Positions 1 to 11,097 are shown, counted from the stretch's first letter. The stretch: DNA of 64,000 nt from Methylovirgula sp963708155 (GCA_963708155.1 OY970183.1:496001-560000); one strand, 5' to 3'. Notes: generated by a model not told the origin, from the sequence alone. Made by a program: numbers and translations.

Positions 1-1569
1 TAGCGCAGCGTATGCGGGCCGCTGGACTTGCCCTCGAAATTCTCCGGCGTCCAGACGCCAAGGCCGGGGCCCTGGTCGATCGAGACCGGCTCGTCAAGCT
101 CGATCGAGGACGGCGTATAGCCGTTGTCGATCGCCGCGGCATAGACGATGGGCTTGAACGAGGAGCCCGGCTGGCGCAGCGCCTGCGTCGCGCGGTTGAA
201 TTCCGATTGGTCGAAGGAGAAGCCGCCGACCATGGCAAGCACGCGGCCGGTCACGGGGTCCATCACGACAATCGCGCCCTCGACCTCCGGAATCTGCCGC
301 AGCCGGTATTGTCCCGGCTGGCCAGGAATCGGCTCGACATAGACGACATCGCCCGAAGACAGCATGGAACGCGTGTGGCGGTGCGCCCATTTCAGCCCGA
401 CCGGCAATAGGAGGCCTGTGTCGCGCTTGGCTTCGATGTCGCCGGACGGCAGCTTCTTCGGCTGCAGTCCGATGCGCAACGTCTTGTCGTCACCGTCGAG
501 GACGACGGCGAGCCGCCAGGGCGCGACATCGCCATAAGCGGGGATGGCGGCAAGCGGCGGCCCCCAATCCAGGCCGATCTCGATATGGCGGAGCGGGCCG
601 CGGAAGCCGCGTGCCTCGTCATAGCGCACAAGTCCGTCGATCAGCGCGTGCCGGGCAATCATCTGGGTCTGCGGATCGAGCGTGGTGCGGACGGACAGGC
701 CGCCCTCATAGAGCTTCTTTTCGCCATAGCGTTCGAGAAGCTCGCGCCGCACCTCCTCGGCAAAGAAGCCGGCGGCATAGGTGTTCGGCGACAGCACGCG
801 CTGTTTCGCGCCGATCGGCTCGGCCTTCGCCTTGGCGCCATCGGCCGGCAAGACGTAGCCGTTCTCCACCATGCGATCGATGACCCAATTGCGCCGGTCG
901 ATGGCGCGCTCGCGCTGGGTATAGGGATTGTAATTGTTGGGGCCCTTCGGCAAAGCCGCGAGATAGGCGACTTGCGCGACCGTCAATTCATTGACCGAAC
1001 GATCGAAATAATTGAGCGCCGCGGCGGCGACGCCGTAATTTCCGAGGCCGAGATAGATCTCATTCAGATAGAGTTCGAGAATCTTCTCTTTGGAATAGGT
1101 CGCCTCGATCCGGAACGAGAGCAGCGCCTCCCTGATCTTGCGCGTGAACGAACGTTCGCTCGACAGGAAGAAGTTCTTGGCGACCTGCTGGGTGATGGTC
1201 GAGGCGCCCTGGACATGCTTGTTGCCCTGCACGAAGACGAGCGCGGCGCGCGCCATGCCTTCGAAATCGACGCCGCCATGATGGTAGAAGTTCTTGTCCT
1301 CGGCCGAGATGAAGGCGTCTTTGACGAGCGGCGGGATGGCCGAACTCGGCAGGTAGAGCCGGCGCTGCTTGGAATATTCGGCGAGCACCGAACCATCGCC
1401 GGCATGGACGCGGGTCGTCACCGGCGGCTCATAGTTCTGAAGCTGCGTGTAATCCGGCAGATCCTGCTCGAACTTCCAGACCGTCACCCCCGCAGCAGCC
1501 AGCCGCAACGACGAAAATGATCGCGAAGGTGGTGAACGCAAATCCGAGGAGTCGGGCGATATAGCGCAT
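1..1569 (-). CDS. mrcA: Penicillin-binding protein 1A (C-terminus outside window, frameshifted near N-terminus)
   Basis: Bifunctional peptidoglycan glycosyltransferase/transpeptidase anchored in the inner membrane. The start MRYIARLLGF at 1569 opens a single N-terminal membrane segment. The glycosyltransferase domain shows EDKNFYHHGG (about 1285-1320), STITQQVAKNFF and ERSFTRKIREALLS. The transpeptidase serine motif PGSSFKP is read at about 148-170, so the gene runs off the left edge. The first ~25 codons and the rest are in different frames: removing one base at about 1499 turns VVAAGCCGGD into VVAAAAAGVTVWKFEQDL, the usual family sequence. I take this as a one-base insertion error rather than a pseudogene. 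AmiC lies upstream on the same strand, as is common in Rhizobiales. Confidence 0.9.
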
Positions 1570-1775
1570 ACTGTAATTCAGCCCTCTGGGGCCGCCAGGG
1601 AAGCGGTCTGCTCTTGCCTCGCGGCGCAAATTTCCGCGGCGAGGCCAGCCAATACGGGCCGGAGCGCAGTCCGGCATGTGGTGCGGTGCTTTTGTGTTGA
1701 TAGTTGGGCGCGGCCGCCGGAAGCCGCGCGGGGCGGACTATAGCGAAGCGGAGCGGCCCCGGCCAGAGCGTGCGA

Positions 1776-3152
1776 TCACTTCACCAGGCCTGTCGGCGTG
1801 GCATCGAGCGCTTCGGCGGTCGGCAACGTGGTGGCCGCCTTGGCCGGCAGGCTGCCCTTGGCCGTGAAAAAGGCATCGATCGCCGCCACAACCCGGCTGG
1901 TGGTCGCGTCCCGCCAGCTCGCGGAGGTCAGCGCGGCGCCGTCGGCGGCGTTCGACAAATAGCCGAGTTCGATCAGAACCGAAGGCACGTCCGCCGCCTT
2001 CAACACGCGGAAGCCGGCAGCGCGCTCCGGATTTTTGTTCAGGCGCGCCGCAACTCGCCAATAATTGACCAGCGTGTGGGCAAAGACATGGCTGTAGGTG
2101 CGCGTCTCCTCGCGTGTCAGATCGAACAGGATGTCGGAGACGCCATTGTCTTCATCCTTGCTTTCGACGCCCGCCGCGGCATCCGACTGGTTCTCTTTTT
2201 CAGCGGTGCGGGCAGCCTCCGCGTCCGAGGCATGTTCGGAACAGGTGTAGACCGTGGCGCCGGAAACGCCGGCGGCATCGGAGATCGTATCGGCATGGAT
2301 GGACACGAAGAGCGAGGCTCCGGCTTCGCGGGCGATCCTCACCCTGTCGCCCAGGGCGATGAAAACGTCGCTGTCGCGGGTCATCACCACCTTGTAATGG
2401 CCGCCGGCGCGCAGCTTGGCGGCCAGTTCCTTGGCGAAATCGAAGACGATGTTCTTTTCGACCAGCCCATGAACCATGGCGCCGCTGTCGATCCCGCCGT
2501 GGCCGGGATCGATGATAACGACTGGCAAGTCGGTTGGGGCCGCGACGGCCACCGGCGCAGGCGAATCGGCGGTTTGTTGCGCCGCCAGGGCGCTGCGTGC
2601 GGCAGCGAGGAAGGCGGCGCGATCGGTCCGGGCGAGCGAGACGACCAGCCGCGTGCCGGTTGGTCCGGAGGCCGCGGCGGCGCGCACGACACGGGCGGGC
2701 GTCGAAAGATCGATGACGATGCGGGATTTTCCCGGCGCGAAAAGGCCGAAACGATAGGAAGCGACGAGACCGCCGGATATCTGCGCCACGGCATGCCGGC
2801 GCCGCCCCGTATGGGCGCCCTCAGGTGGCGCGGCCGCGAATTCGACTTGCGGCAGCTCGACGACGATGCGGTCCGGCGCGGCGAGGACGAAAGAACTGGC
2901 CGTGACCGGTGCCGAGAGATCGAAGCTGATCTCGGCCCGCTCCGGAGCATTGACGAGACGGGGATGGGCGGCAAAGACCGGCCCCGCTGGCGGCTGCGCC
3001 GCCGCCCCGGCATCGGCAAGCGCCACTTGGCGCAGGCCGGTGATCCCCCGGTTCTGCGCAGCCAGAGGCTGGAGCAGGAGGAGGACGAGCAGCGCGCCAA
3101 GCGCCGCGGCCTTGCCGCAGCGTCCCAAAACTCCGGCCGAAATCAATCTCAT
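1776..3152 (-). CDS. amiC: N-acetylmuramoyl-L-alanine amidase, AmiC type
   Basis: Periplasmic zinc amidase that cuts the amide bond between MurNAc and the stem peptide during cell separation. 458 residues: an N-terminal signal peptide (hydrophobic run LGALLVLLLLQPLAAQ), an AMIN-type domain over roughly residues 60-170, then an Amidase_3 domain. Zinc and catalytic positions are visible in VIIDPGHGGIDSGA, GLVEKNIV, VSIHADTI and VLIELGYLSNAAD. It lies directly upstream of mrcA on the same strand (about 200 bases apart) and divergently from rne. Start ATG at 3152 fits the signal peptide. Confidence 0.93.
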   Translation of the reverse strand: MRLISAGVLGRCGKAAALGALLVLLLLQPLAAQNRGITGLRQVALADAGAAAQPPAGPVFAAHPRLVNAPERAEISFDLSAPVTASSFVLAAPDRIVVELPQVEFAAAPPEGAHTGRRRHAVAQISGGLVASYRFGLFAPGKSRIVIDLSTPARVVRAAAASGPTGTRLVVSLARTDRAAFLAAARSALAAQQTADSPAPVAVAAPTDLPVVIIDPGHGGIDSGAMVHGLVEKNIVFDFAKELAAKLRAGGHYKVVMTRDSDVFIALGDRVRIAREAGASLFVSIHADTISDAAGVSGATVYTCSEHASDAEAARTAEKENQSDAAAGVESKDEDNGVSDILFDLTREETRTYSHVFAHTLVNYWRVAARLNKNPERAAGFRVLKAADVPSVLIELGYLSNAADGAALTSASWRDATTSRVVAAIDAFFTAKGSLPAKAATTLPTAEALDATPTGLVK

Positions 3153-3791
3153 GGCAAAGGTTAACCTTGGATCGAACGGCCCCCAGCCGCTCCCATCGCG
3201 TGAGACTCAGAATGAAACCCCGCGGTTAACGATGCCTCACCATGCCAGAACTGTGACTTGGCGGCAGTTGCGCACAGGCAACAGGATCGAGAAAACTTGC
3301 CAACTGGCAACACAACCCGATACAAGGGGATGTTCGTGTTCGGTGCATCGTGAATCGCTTCCGACATGCGGTTCCCGCTTTGCCGCCCAAGTCGCGGCGG
3401 CGGCATGTGCGCCGATCGGCGCAGTTTTCACCGCCTCCCGCAATGCGAACCAAGTCTTTCAATGGCCGCGGCAGCGCGGCCGATGCGCAGGTAACGAGAA
3501 ACATGGTCTGCCCTTCCAGGGGAGTTAATCGGACCACCAAGATGACATCTTGCAGCGGGCGCCCCAGAGTTTGGGCGCAGGCTGATGTTCGCGTTCCGGC
3601 GCTGCGCCGGGAACGGCCTTCGGGCCGCGACCGCCGCGTTGATACGCCACGGCCCAAAGACCGGGCCTCATTTTTCCAATCTCAACCTTCGCGTTCGGCG
3701 CAGTCCGCGCCGCCCCACCGCCTTTCGAGCGCGCTTGCGCGAACCTTTGGCGGCAGCGGCGCGCTAAGCGTCACGCCCTTACGAGTTCCAC
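3153..3791 (+). promoter_or_regulatory. Divergent amiC/rne intergenic region with structured rne leader
   Basis: No convincing gene lies in these 639 bases. Visible structure, all read on the plus strand: TTGCCA-AC-TGGCAA at 3297-3310, a GTTGC/GCAAC hairpin at 3267-3282, and close to rne three successive stem-loops at 3559-3578 (GCGCCC/GGGCGC), 3593-3614 (GTTCCGGCG pairing with CGCCGGGAAC, one bulge) and 3615-3626 (GGCC-TTCG-GGCC, a UUCG-type loop). A long leader on rne is consistent with the known autoregulation of RNase E in other bacteria through its 5' UTR; that this leader does so is inference. Confidence 0.5.
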
Positions 3792-6594
3792 ATGCCCAAC
3801 AAAATGCTCATCGATGCCTCGCACCCCGAGGAGACCCGGGTTGTCGTCACTCGCGGCAACCGTGTCGAGGAATTTGACTTCGAATCGGCCGATAAGAAGC
3901 AGCTTCGCGGCAATATCTATCTGGCCAAAGTCACCCGTGTAGAGCCCTCGCTGCAGGCGGCCTTTGTCGATTACGGCGGGAACCGGCACGGTTTTCTCGC
4001 CTTTTCCGAAATCCACCCGGATTATTATCAAATCCCCGTCTCAGACCGGCAGGAGCTTCTCGAAGAAGATGCCCATGCCCATCGCGAGGAGGAAGAAAAT
4101 CATCGTCCGCGGCGTAGCCGCCGCCATCAGCGCGCCGAAAAGCGGCGTGGCGACGACGACAGGCTCGCCGACAAGGCGCCCGCCGAGATCGAGGAGAACG
4201 CCGGGGCGCTGACGGAAGGCGCGGAAACCGCCGAACCGGGCGAAGGCCAGGCTGAAGGTTTCGAGGCGGGAGCTGTCATCGAGATCGCGCCGGCTCCTGC
4301 GGAATTGGAGGCGACCCATACGCCGGGCGCGCCGGTTTCCGACGAAACGCCGCCCACGGCCGCCGAAGAATCGGCGGCCGGAGAAACCGCCCCGCACGTG
4401 CTTGCCGCCGATCCCGCCGGCTTTGCCATCGTCGATGATGCCGCCCCCGTCGCAGAACGAACGGTCGAAGACGAGGCCGAGGCGCGCAGACGCGGCCTCC
4501 CCGCTCCGGCTGGAGCCGAAGAGGACGACGAGGACGAAGACGAGGAACACGTCGAACAGCTCGGCGGCGACGCGATGGAAGAAGTGCCGGTGCGCGTGCA
4601 CCGCTCTCGCCGCCAGTACAAGATTCAAGAGGTCATCAAGCGCCGCCAGGTTCTGCTCGTCCAGGTCGTCAAGGAAGAGCGTGGCAACAAGGGCGCTGCG
4701 CTGACGACCTATCTGTCGCTCGCAGGCCGCTATTCCGTACTGATGCCGAATACGGCGCGCGGCGGCGGCATCTCCCGCAAGATCACCGATTCCGGCGACC
4801 GCCAGCGGCTGAAGACGATCGCCCAGGATCTCGAAGTGCCGGAGGGCATGGGCGTGATCCTGCGCACCGCCGGCGCCTCACGCACGAAGGCGGAGGTCAA
4901 ACGCGACTTCGAATATCTCCTGCGCATGTGGGAGCAGGTGCGCGAGATGACGCTGAAGTCCAGCGCGCCGACCCTCGTCTACGAGGAAGGCTCGCTCATC
5001 AAGCGCGCCATCCGCGATCTCTACAACAAGGACATCGACGAGGTGACCGTCGCGGGCGAGAACGGCTATCGCGAGGCCAAGGAATTCATGCGCATGCTCA
5101 TGCCGAGCCATGCCAAGAACGTCCATCTTTACCGCGATCCGCAGCCGATCTTCGCCAAATCCGGCGTCGAGGCGCAGCTTGACGCGATGTTCACCAATCA
5201 CGTGACGCTGAAGTCCGGCGGCTATCTGGTCATCAACCAGACGGAAGCCCTCGTCGCCATCGACGTGAACTCGGGCCGTTCCACGCGCGAGCACGATATC
5301 GAGGACACGGCGCTGCGCACGAATCTCGAAGCCGCGGACGAAATCGCCCGCCAGCTTCGCCTGCGCGATCTCGCCGGCCTTATCGTCGTCGATTTCATCG
5401 ACATGGAGGAGAGCCGCAACAATCGTTCGGTGGAGCGCCGGATGAAAGAGGCGCTGAAGAACGATCGCGCCCGCATCCAGATCGGCCGCATCTCCCATTT
5501 CGGCTTGCTCGAAATGTCGCGCCAGCGCATCCGCACCGGCGTGCTCGAAGGCTCGACGGTCATCTGCGCGCATTGCGCCGGCGTCGGCACGGTGCGCTCG
5601 ACCTCCTCGATCGCGCTGCATGTGCTGCGCCTGCTGGAAGATGCGCTGATCAAAAGCGCCTCGCACAACATCACGGTGCGCACGCGCACCGAGGTGGCGC
5701 TCTACATCCTCAACCAGAAGCGCGCCAATCTGCGGGATCTCGAACGCCGCTTCGGTGTCGCGATCACCATCGCGGCCGACGATACGCTGACGGGCATGGC
5801 CTATCATGCGATGGAGCGCGGCGAACCGGCTGCCGGCGTGCCGGAGCTGCCCTCGCCGCCGCCCGTGGCGGCACTTGAAGCACCGGAGATCGAAGCCGAG
5901 ATCGAGGAACCCGAGGGCGAGGAAGACACCGCCGCCGATCACGCCGAGGCGCAAGAAGGCGCGCCCGGCAATGACGAGGAAGGCGGCGCTCGCCGCAAGC
6001 GCCGTCGCCGGCGCCGTCGCGGCCGCAATAGCGATCGTGAAGCTTCCGGCATTCAGGCGAATGCGCCGCAGCCGTCGGATGACGCTCTGGCCTATGTCGC
6101 GGGATTTGGCGGCCCTGTTGAAGCCGAGCCGGCCGAGGGCGAAAGCGAAAGCGAGGTCGCTGAAGGCGAAACCGCCGAAACCCGACGTCCTGCCGCCCCG
6201 CGAGGAACGTTCGCGGCGGCGGCGTCCGCGGCGCAGAGGGCGCGGCAGCGGCGAGCAGCACGAGGCCAACGCCGAGCAATCGGAGGATGCCGCATCTGCT
6301 GCCGAAGTGTTCGAGGCAGCGGAAAACGCGGACCTTTTCGGGCAAGAACCTGACGAGGCCGTATCGCGCACGGAAGCAATCGCGCCGGAGCCTGTCACGC
6401 ATCATCCAGAGCCGATTGCACCCGCGGCACCCCCCTTCGCGCATGAAGAGGCGCGCGCTGTCCCGGCGGCTATCGATACGGCCGGCTCTCTCGAACCCAA
6501 ATCCGCACCTGAGTCCGAGGCCGAATCCACCGACCCCGACCGGCCGAAACGGACCGGCTGGTGGCGGCGTGCAAAAGCGAGCCTCGGCAACTAG
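3792..6594 (+). CDS. rne: Ribonuclease E (frameshift in C-terminal tail)
   Basis: Endoribonuclease of the RNA degradosome. Opens with MPNKMLIDASHPEETRVVV and an S1 domain interrupted by a long Glu/Asp/Ala-rich insert (about residues 95-265), typical of alphaproteobacterial RNase E; the S1 part resumes at RRQYKIQEVI. The catalytic core shows LVAIDVNSGR and LIVVDFIDMEE (metal-binding aspartates) and a Zn-link CAHCAG near residue 595. The tail is charged and disordered with Arg-rich stretches (RRKRRRRRRRGR). The frame changes at about 6175-6195, where one extra base is inferred; the downstream frame ends with RTGWWRRAKASLGN, a normal-looking terminus. Corrected length is about 933 residues. Confidence 0.92.
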
Positions 6595-6634
6595 TTCAGG
6601 CCGCGGCTCGACCGGCATCTCATCGAATACAGCG

Positions 6635-6672
6635 GCGAAGCAATCCAGAAATTGAAACTTGGATTGCTTCGC
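6635..6672. repeat. Short palindromic repeat, copy A (degenerate)
   Basis: GCGAAGCAATCCA (6635-6647) is inverted at 6660-6672. The same core recurs inside larger palindromes at 34456-34529 and 58001-58075. It sits 40 bases after the rne stop and is followed by a short T-rich stretch, so it may also serve as the transcript end. Confidence 0.7.
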
Positions 6673-6691
6673 TTTGTCTCCGGATGAAGGG

Positions 6692-7507
6692 CTAGCCGAA
6701 CTGAAAGGCGGAGATCGCCTTGCCGAGAATATCGTCGTGATAGGTGCGCCGTCCGGCGTCCTCGCCCGCGGCCCCTGCCGCGACATGCAGCGGCAACAGG
6801 TGCTCCGCCTCCGGATGGCTGGCGATGGCGCCCGGCGCCGTCTCCCAGGCGATCAATCTTCGTGCGCGCTCGACGGCGGGAGCGGTTAGCGTCTCGTTGA
6901 GCCAGGCATCGAAAGCCGCCGCTTCTTCATTGCCCCGGCCTGAGAAGAAGTTCCGCAAATTATGATAGCTCATGCCGCTGCCGACGATCAGCACGTCCTC
7001 GTGCCTCAGCGGCGCCAGCGCCCGGCCGATTGCCAGATGCGTCTTCGGATCGAGATCCTTCTGCAACGAAAGTTGCACGACCGGCAGGTCAGCCTCGGGC
7101 CAGACCACTTTGAGCGGAATAAAGACGCCGTGGTCCCAGCCGCGCTCAGTTTCTGTCGCCGGATGCAAGCCGGCCGCGCCGAGGAGTTCATGGACGCGCG
7201 CGGCAAGTTCCGGCGCGCCCGGCGCGGGCCACGTCAGCCGATAGGTCTCGGCGGGAAAATTATAATAATCGAACAGAAGACCGGGGTGCGCCCCGGCGTG
7301 GACGGTCGGTGTGGCTTCAAGCCAATGAGCGGAGATGACCAGAACCGCCTTCGGCGCCCGTCCCAGTGCGGCGGGGATGTTGCGCAGGAAGGCCGCCATC
7401 TTCGTCCATAGACCTTGCGGATCGTCCATGAAGAAGCACGGGCCGCCGCCATGTGGAATGAAGAGTGTTGGCCAGGGAGCGGATGAAGATGCGGAAGAGC
7501 TTGTCAT
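6692..7507 (-). CDS. DODA-type extradiol dioxygenase (YgiD/LigB family)
   Basis: Predicted cytosolic non-haem metal dioxygenase of the 4,5-DOPA dioxygenase (LigB-like) family. 271 residues. Family motifs are visible: TLFIPHGGGPCFF near the N-terminus, VLVISAHWLEATPTVH, WDHGVFIPLKVVWPEADLPV and VLIVGSGMSYHNLRNF; the histidines in PHGG, SAHW, WDHG and MSYHNL are those expected to bind metal or the substrate. The true substrate is unknown; family members act on catechol-like compounds. It is a single gene, convergent with rne across a palindromic repeat. Confidence 0.85.
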   Translation of the reverse strand: MTSSSASSSAPWPTLFIPHGGGPCFFMDDPQGLWTKMAAFLRNIPAALGRAPKAVLVISAHWLEATPTVHAGAHPGLLFDYYNFPAETYRLTWPAPGAPELAARVHELLGAAGLHPATETERGWDHGVFIPLKVVWPEADLPVVQLSLQKDLDPKTHLAIGRALAPLRHEDVLIVGSGMSYHNLRNFFSGRGNEEAAAFDAWLNETLTAPAVERARRLIAWETAPGAIASHPEAEHLLPLHVAAGAAGEDAGRRTYHDDILGKAISAFQFG

Positions 7508-7549
7508 CGTCCCAATATGGGCGCGGCGGCCGGCGGCGCAAAGAAGCGA

Positions 7550-8362
7550 TCAATTCTCTTCGATCGCCTCGGCGACGAGCCACTGATGCCAATCATGCGA
7601 CGAGCCATAGAAGGCGTTGCGATCAACATAGCCGCGAATGCCGGGCACGCGGCCCTGGGCGGTGTGCTGCCAGAAGTTCCAGTGCCGGCCGGCATATTTG
7701 ACGTCCGGATAGGTCTTCACGCTGCGCACCCACATCGCGTAGTCGGAGAAGGCGCCGTCCGCCAGGACATCGCGATAGAAATCGACCGAAGTATAGATGA
7801 TCGGCTTTTTGCCATAAGCCTTCTGCATGGCATCGAGGATGGTCTTCATCGTCGCCAGCGCTTCTTCCTTCGGGATGCGCCGCGGGCAGGTGTGCGAGAC
7901 GGGATTCCACTCGACGTCGAGAACCGGCGGCAGCGCCTGCGGATCGTTCGGCACGTGCTGGACAAACCAAGCCGCCTGCTCCTCGCCGGAGCGGCACCAA
8001 TAAGCGAAATGATAGGCCCCGCGCGGAACGCCGGCGGCTTTTGCCTCCATCCAGTTTTGATCGAATTTTTCGTCGACGCGGTCGCCGCCCTCGGTCGCCT
8101 TGATCCAGGCGAAGCGCACGCCGGACGCGCGCACCGAATTCCAGTCGATATCGCCCTGATACCGCGACACGTCGATGCCGTGGATCTCGAAATCGGCAGC
8201 GGTCGGATAAACCTCGGTGTCCGGCACCGCGCCGGAGCAGCCCGCCAGCAGAAGACTGGCGCAAAGGCACAAGGCAGCACCGAGGATCGGCAGGCCTGAG
8301 CCTGCCATCCCCCGCCGGCGGGACGCCGGAGCTCCACCCATCGGCATAGCACTTCGGATCAT
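7550..8362 (-). CDS. GH25-family lysozyme-like lipoprotein
   Basis: Predicted peptidoglycan muramidase of glycoside hydrolase family 25. 270 residues. The N-terminus has a hydrophobic run and a lipobox (LLLAGCSG), so it is probably lipid-anchored. The GH25 barrel begins with IHGIDVSRYQGDIDW and contains the catalytic Asp/Glu pair motif PPVLDVEWNP, then KPIIYTSVDFY and FWQHTAQGRVPGI. An upstream-extended start (8362) and internal Met (MAGSGLPILG) are both possible; the shorter form would give a more normal signal peptide. No operon partner is obvious. Confidence 0.85.
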   Translation of the reverse strand: MIRSAMPMGGAPASRRRGMAGSGLPILGAALCLCASLLLAGCSGAVPDTEVYPTAADFEIHGIDVSRYQGDIDWNSVRASGVRFAWIKATEGGDRVDEKFDQNWMEAKAAGVPRGAYHFAYWCRSGEEQAAWFVQHVPNDPQALPPVLDVEWNPVSHTCPRRIPKEEALATMKTILDAMQKAYGKKPIIYTSVDFYRDVLADGAFSDYAMWVRSVKTYPDVKYAGRHWNFWQHTAQGRVPGIRGYVDRNAFYGSSHDWHQWLVAEAIEEN

Positions 8363-8520
8363 CAGATCGCTTTATCCGATGCCAGGTAACGAGCCGTTAA
8401 CACGCTGCAAGGCCCGACGCAGTGCTCCGGGCTTTGCCCCTCTGGCATCCTTTGTCGCGCGATCTTGCGGCAAGGAAAAGGCAAGCCAAGGTTAAGAACC
8501 GGATAATTTCAACCTTGAGC

Positions 8521-10459
8521 TTAGCCTTTACCGCGCAAATCCGGCGGCGTCGCCTCGCCAGCAAGGGCCGCCAGCGCCTCATCGAGCGTGAGGCTCACCT
8601 GATCGGCCGAGCCAAGCCGGCGCACGGAGACGGTGCGCTCCTGCGCCTCGCGCCGGCCGACGACGAGCAGCACCGGGATCTTGGCAAGCGAGTGCTCGCG
8701 CACCTTGTAGGTGATCTTCTCGTTGCGCAGGTCGTACTCCGCCCGCAACCCCAGTTTCCGCGCCGCGGTCACGACATCATAGGCGTAATCGTCGGCATCC
8801 TGCGTGATCGTCGCGACGACGATCTGGATCGGCGACGAGCCACAGCGGCAGATGGCCGGCATAATGCTCGATCAGGATGCCGGTGAAGCGCTCAAGCGAG
8901 CCGAAGCTGGCGCGATGGATCATCACCGGCGTCTTCTTCTCGCTGTCGGCCCCGATATAGAAGGCGCCGAAGCGGCCCGGCAGATTGAAATCGACCTGCG
9001 TCGTGCCGCATTGCCATTCGCGGCCGATCGCATCGCGCAAGGTATATTCGAGCTTCGGCCCGTAGAACGCGCCCTCGCCGGGGCTGATCTCGGTCTTGAG
9101 ACCCTGCGAGGCCAGCACGTCGAGAACCTGCTGCAAGGCGGCCTCGGCCTTGTCCCACGCCTCGTCCGAGCCGACGCGCTTGTCCGGCCGCGTCGAGAGC
9201 TTCACGACGACATCCTTGAAGCCGAAATCCTCATAGATCGTCAGGATGAGGTCGTTGATCTTCAACGCCTCTTCCATGATCTGGTCTTCGGTGCAGAAAA
9301 TATGCGCATCGTCTTGCGTGAAGGCGCGCACGCGCATGATGCCGTGGATGGCGCCGGACGGCTCGTAGCGATGCACGAGGCCGAATTCGGCAATCTTCAG
9401 CGGCAGGTCGCGATAGGACTTCAAGCCATTCTTGAAGATCTGAATATGGCCGGGGCAGTTCATCGGCTTCAACGCGAAGACACGCTCGTCCTCGGTCATC
9501 GTGGTGAACATGTTTTCGCGATAGGTCTGCCAATGGCCGGAGGTCTCCCACAGCGCCCGGTCGAGCACCTGTGGTGTGTTGACCTCGACATAGCCCGCCG
9601 CCTGCTGGCGACGGCGCATGTAGGAGATCAGCGTCTGGAACAACGTCCAGCCCTTCGGATGCCAGAAGACCGTGCCCGGCCCTTCCTCCTGGAAATGGAA
9701 CAGGTCCATCTCGCGGCCAAGGCGGCGATGATCGCGCTTCTCGGCTTCCTCGATCTGTTTGAGATAAGCGTCCAGTTCGGCCTGCTTGGCGAAAGCCGTC
9801 GCATAGATGCGTTGAAGCATCGGCTTGTTGGAATCGCCGCGCCAATAGGCGCCCGCGACCTTCATCAGCTTGAACGCATTGCCGATCTTGCCCGTCGACG
9901 TCATATGCGGGCCGCGGCAGAGATCGAGCCATTCGCCTTGCTTGTAGATTTTCAAATCCTGATCCGCCGGGATGGCGTCGACGAGTTCGACCTTGAAGGC
10001 CTCGCCGTGCTCCTCGAACCAGTCTTTCGCCTGATCGCGCGACCAGATTTCCTTGGTGAAGGGTTTGTCGCGCGCGATGATCTCCGCCATCTTCTTCTCG
10101 ATGGCGGGAAAATCCTCCGGCGTGAACGGCGCGTTGCGGAAGAAATCGTAGTAGAAGCCGTTCTCGATCACCGGGCCGATCGTGACCTGCGTTCCGGGAT
10201 AAAGCGACTGGACCGCCTCGGCCAGCACATGCGCGGCATCGTGACGGATCAATTCCAGCGCGCGCGGATCCTCGCGGTCGATGAACTCGATTTTAGCGTC
10301 ATGCTCGATCGGATCGGCGAGGTCGGTAAGCGTGCCGTCGAGCGCCATCGCGACGGTGCGCTTGGCGAGCGAGGGCGAAATGCCCTTGGCGATCTCGCTG
10401 CCGCGGATGCCGGCCGGAAACTGGCGCGCGGCGCCATCGGGAAATGTCAGGGAAATCAT
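8521..10459 (-). CDS. thrS: Threonyl-tRNA synthetase (one-base frameshift before anticodon-binding domain)
   Basis: Charges tRNA-Thr. Corrected length about 645 residues. TGS domain at the start (ISLTFPDGAARQFPAGI), editing domain with HDAAHVLAEAVQSLYP, class II core with FALKPMNCPGH and VHRYEPSGAIHGIMRVR, and an anticodon-binding domain SPIQIVVATI...VLLVVGRREA. The N-terminal frame breaks at about 8838: LPLWL continues as VADPDR instead of SPIQIVV. Removing one base restores LPLWLSPIQIVVATI. ThrS is essential, so a sequencing insertion is the simplest explanation. Start ATG at 10459. Confidence 0.93.
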
Positions 10460-10659
10460 CGGTCTTCCTTCCGCTCACTCGCCGATACCAATCGGCGTAA
10501 GCTAAGGGCTGCCCTCGGACAGGAGGTGCGGCCTGTGAAGGGCGTGCCATAGCATGGTTTAGCGTGGCGTCAACCGGCTGGCCCGGGGCCAAGCGTGCTA
10601 TCCCGTGCATCGGCACTTTTGCCGCGCTCGCGCGTTGGAGCGTCAGTGGAGGATTAGCG

Positions 10660-10854
10660 ATGACCGCAAGCAAGAAGGATGAGGTTGCAAAGTCCGGCTC
10701 CGGCGAGAAAAAGTCGGCCAAATCCGCCGCAGATGCGGCCCTCGACGAAGCCCTTGAGGAATCTTTCCCGGCGAGCGATCCGCCGTCTCTTACCCAGCCC
10801 GAAACCGAGATCGGCTCGCCCCACGATCACAAGCCTAATCCGAAGAAACGCTGA
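10660..10854 (+). CDS. Small conserved protein with DEALEESFPASDPPS-type motif
   Basis: 64 residues, hydrophilic and lysine-rich, with the segment ALDEALEESFPASDPPS that I recognise from many short uncharacterised proteins of Rhizobiales. The ATG at 10660 is chosen because GGAGG lies 6-10 bases upstream; a longer reading from 10564 lacks such a site. Function is unknown. It stands alone between thrS and tRNA-Pro. Confidence 0.75.
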   Translation: MTASKKDEVAKSGSGEKKSAKSAADAALDEALEESFPASDPPSLTQPETEIGSPHDHKPNPKKR

Positions 10855-10915
10855 GCCTGGGCGAAGCTACGTACGAGGTTGACGCCGCCGGCCGGGCAAG
10901 GGCTGTGGTACGGCT

Positions 10916-10993
10916 TGGTCGGAGTGGCGGGATTCGAACCCACGACCCCTTGTCCCCCAGACAAGTGCGCTAACCGGGCTGCGCTACACTCCG
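10916..10993 (-). tRNA. tRNA-Pro (anticodon GGG), CCA encoded
   Basis: The minus strand folds into a full cloverleaf: acceptor CGGAGTG/CACTCCG, anticodon stem CTTGT/ACAAG with loop CTGGGGG, and T-loop GGTTCGAATCC. The discriminator A is followed by a genome-encoded CCA (10916-10918). Confidence 0.96.
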
Positions 10994-11097
10994 ACTGCGG
11001 CCCTTATAGAGAAAGCCCATGCCCCCCGCAACGCGCATCGGCGCCGAAAGTGAGCCTTGCCACGGGACAAATTCGACGCGGGAACAGAAGGATGGCG

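Noticed and set aside
7846..8352. Arg/Cys-rich reading frames overlapping the lysozyme and many other genes
   Set aside because: They are antisense or shifted shadows of well-supported genes, with the Arg/Pro-rich composition expected of out-of-frame GC-rich DNA.
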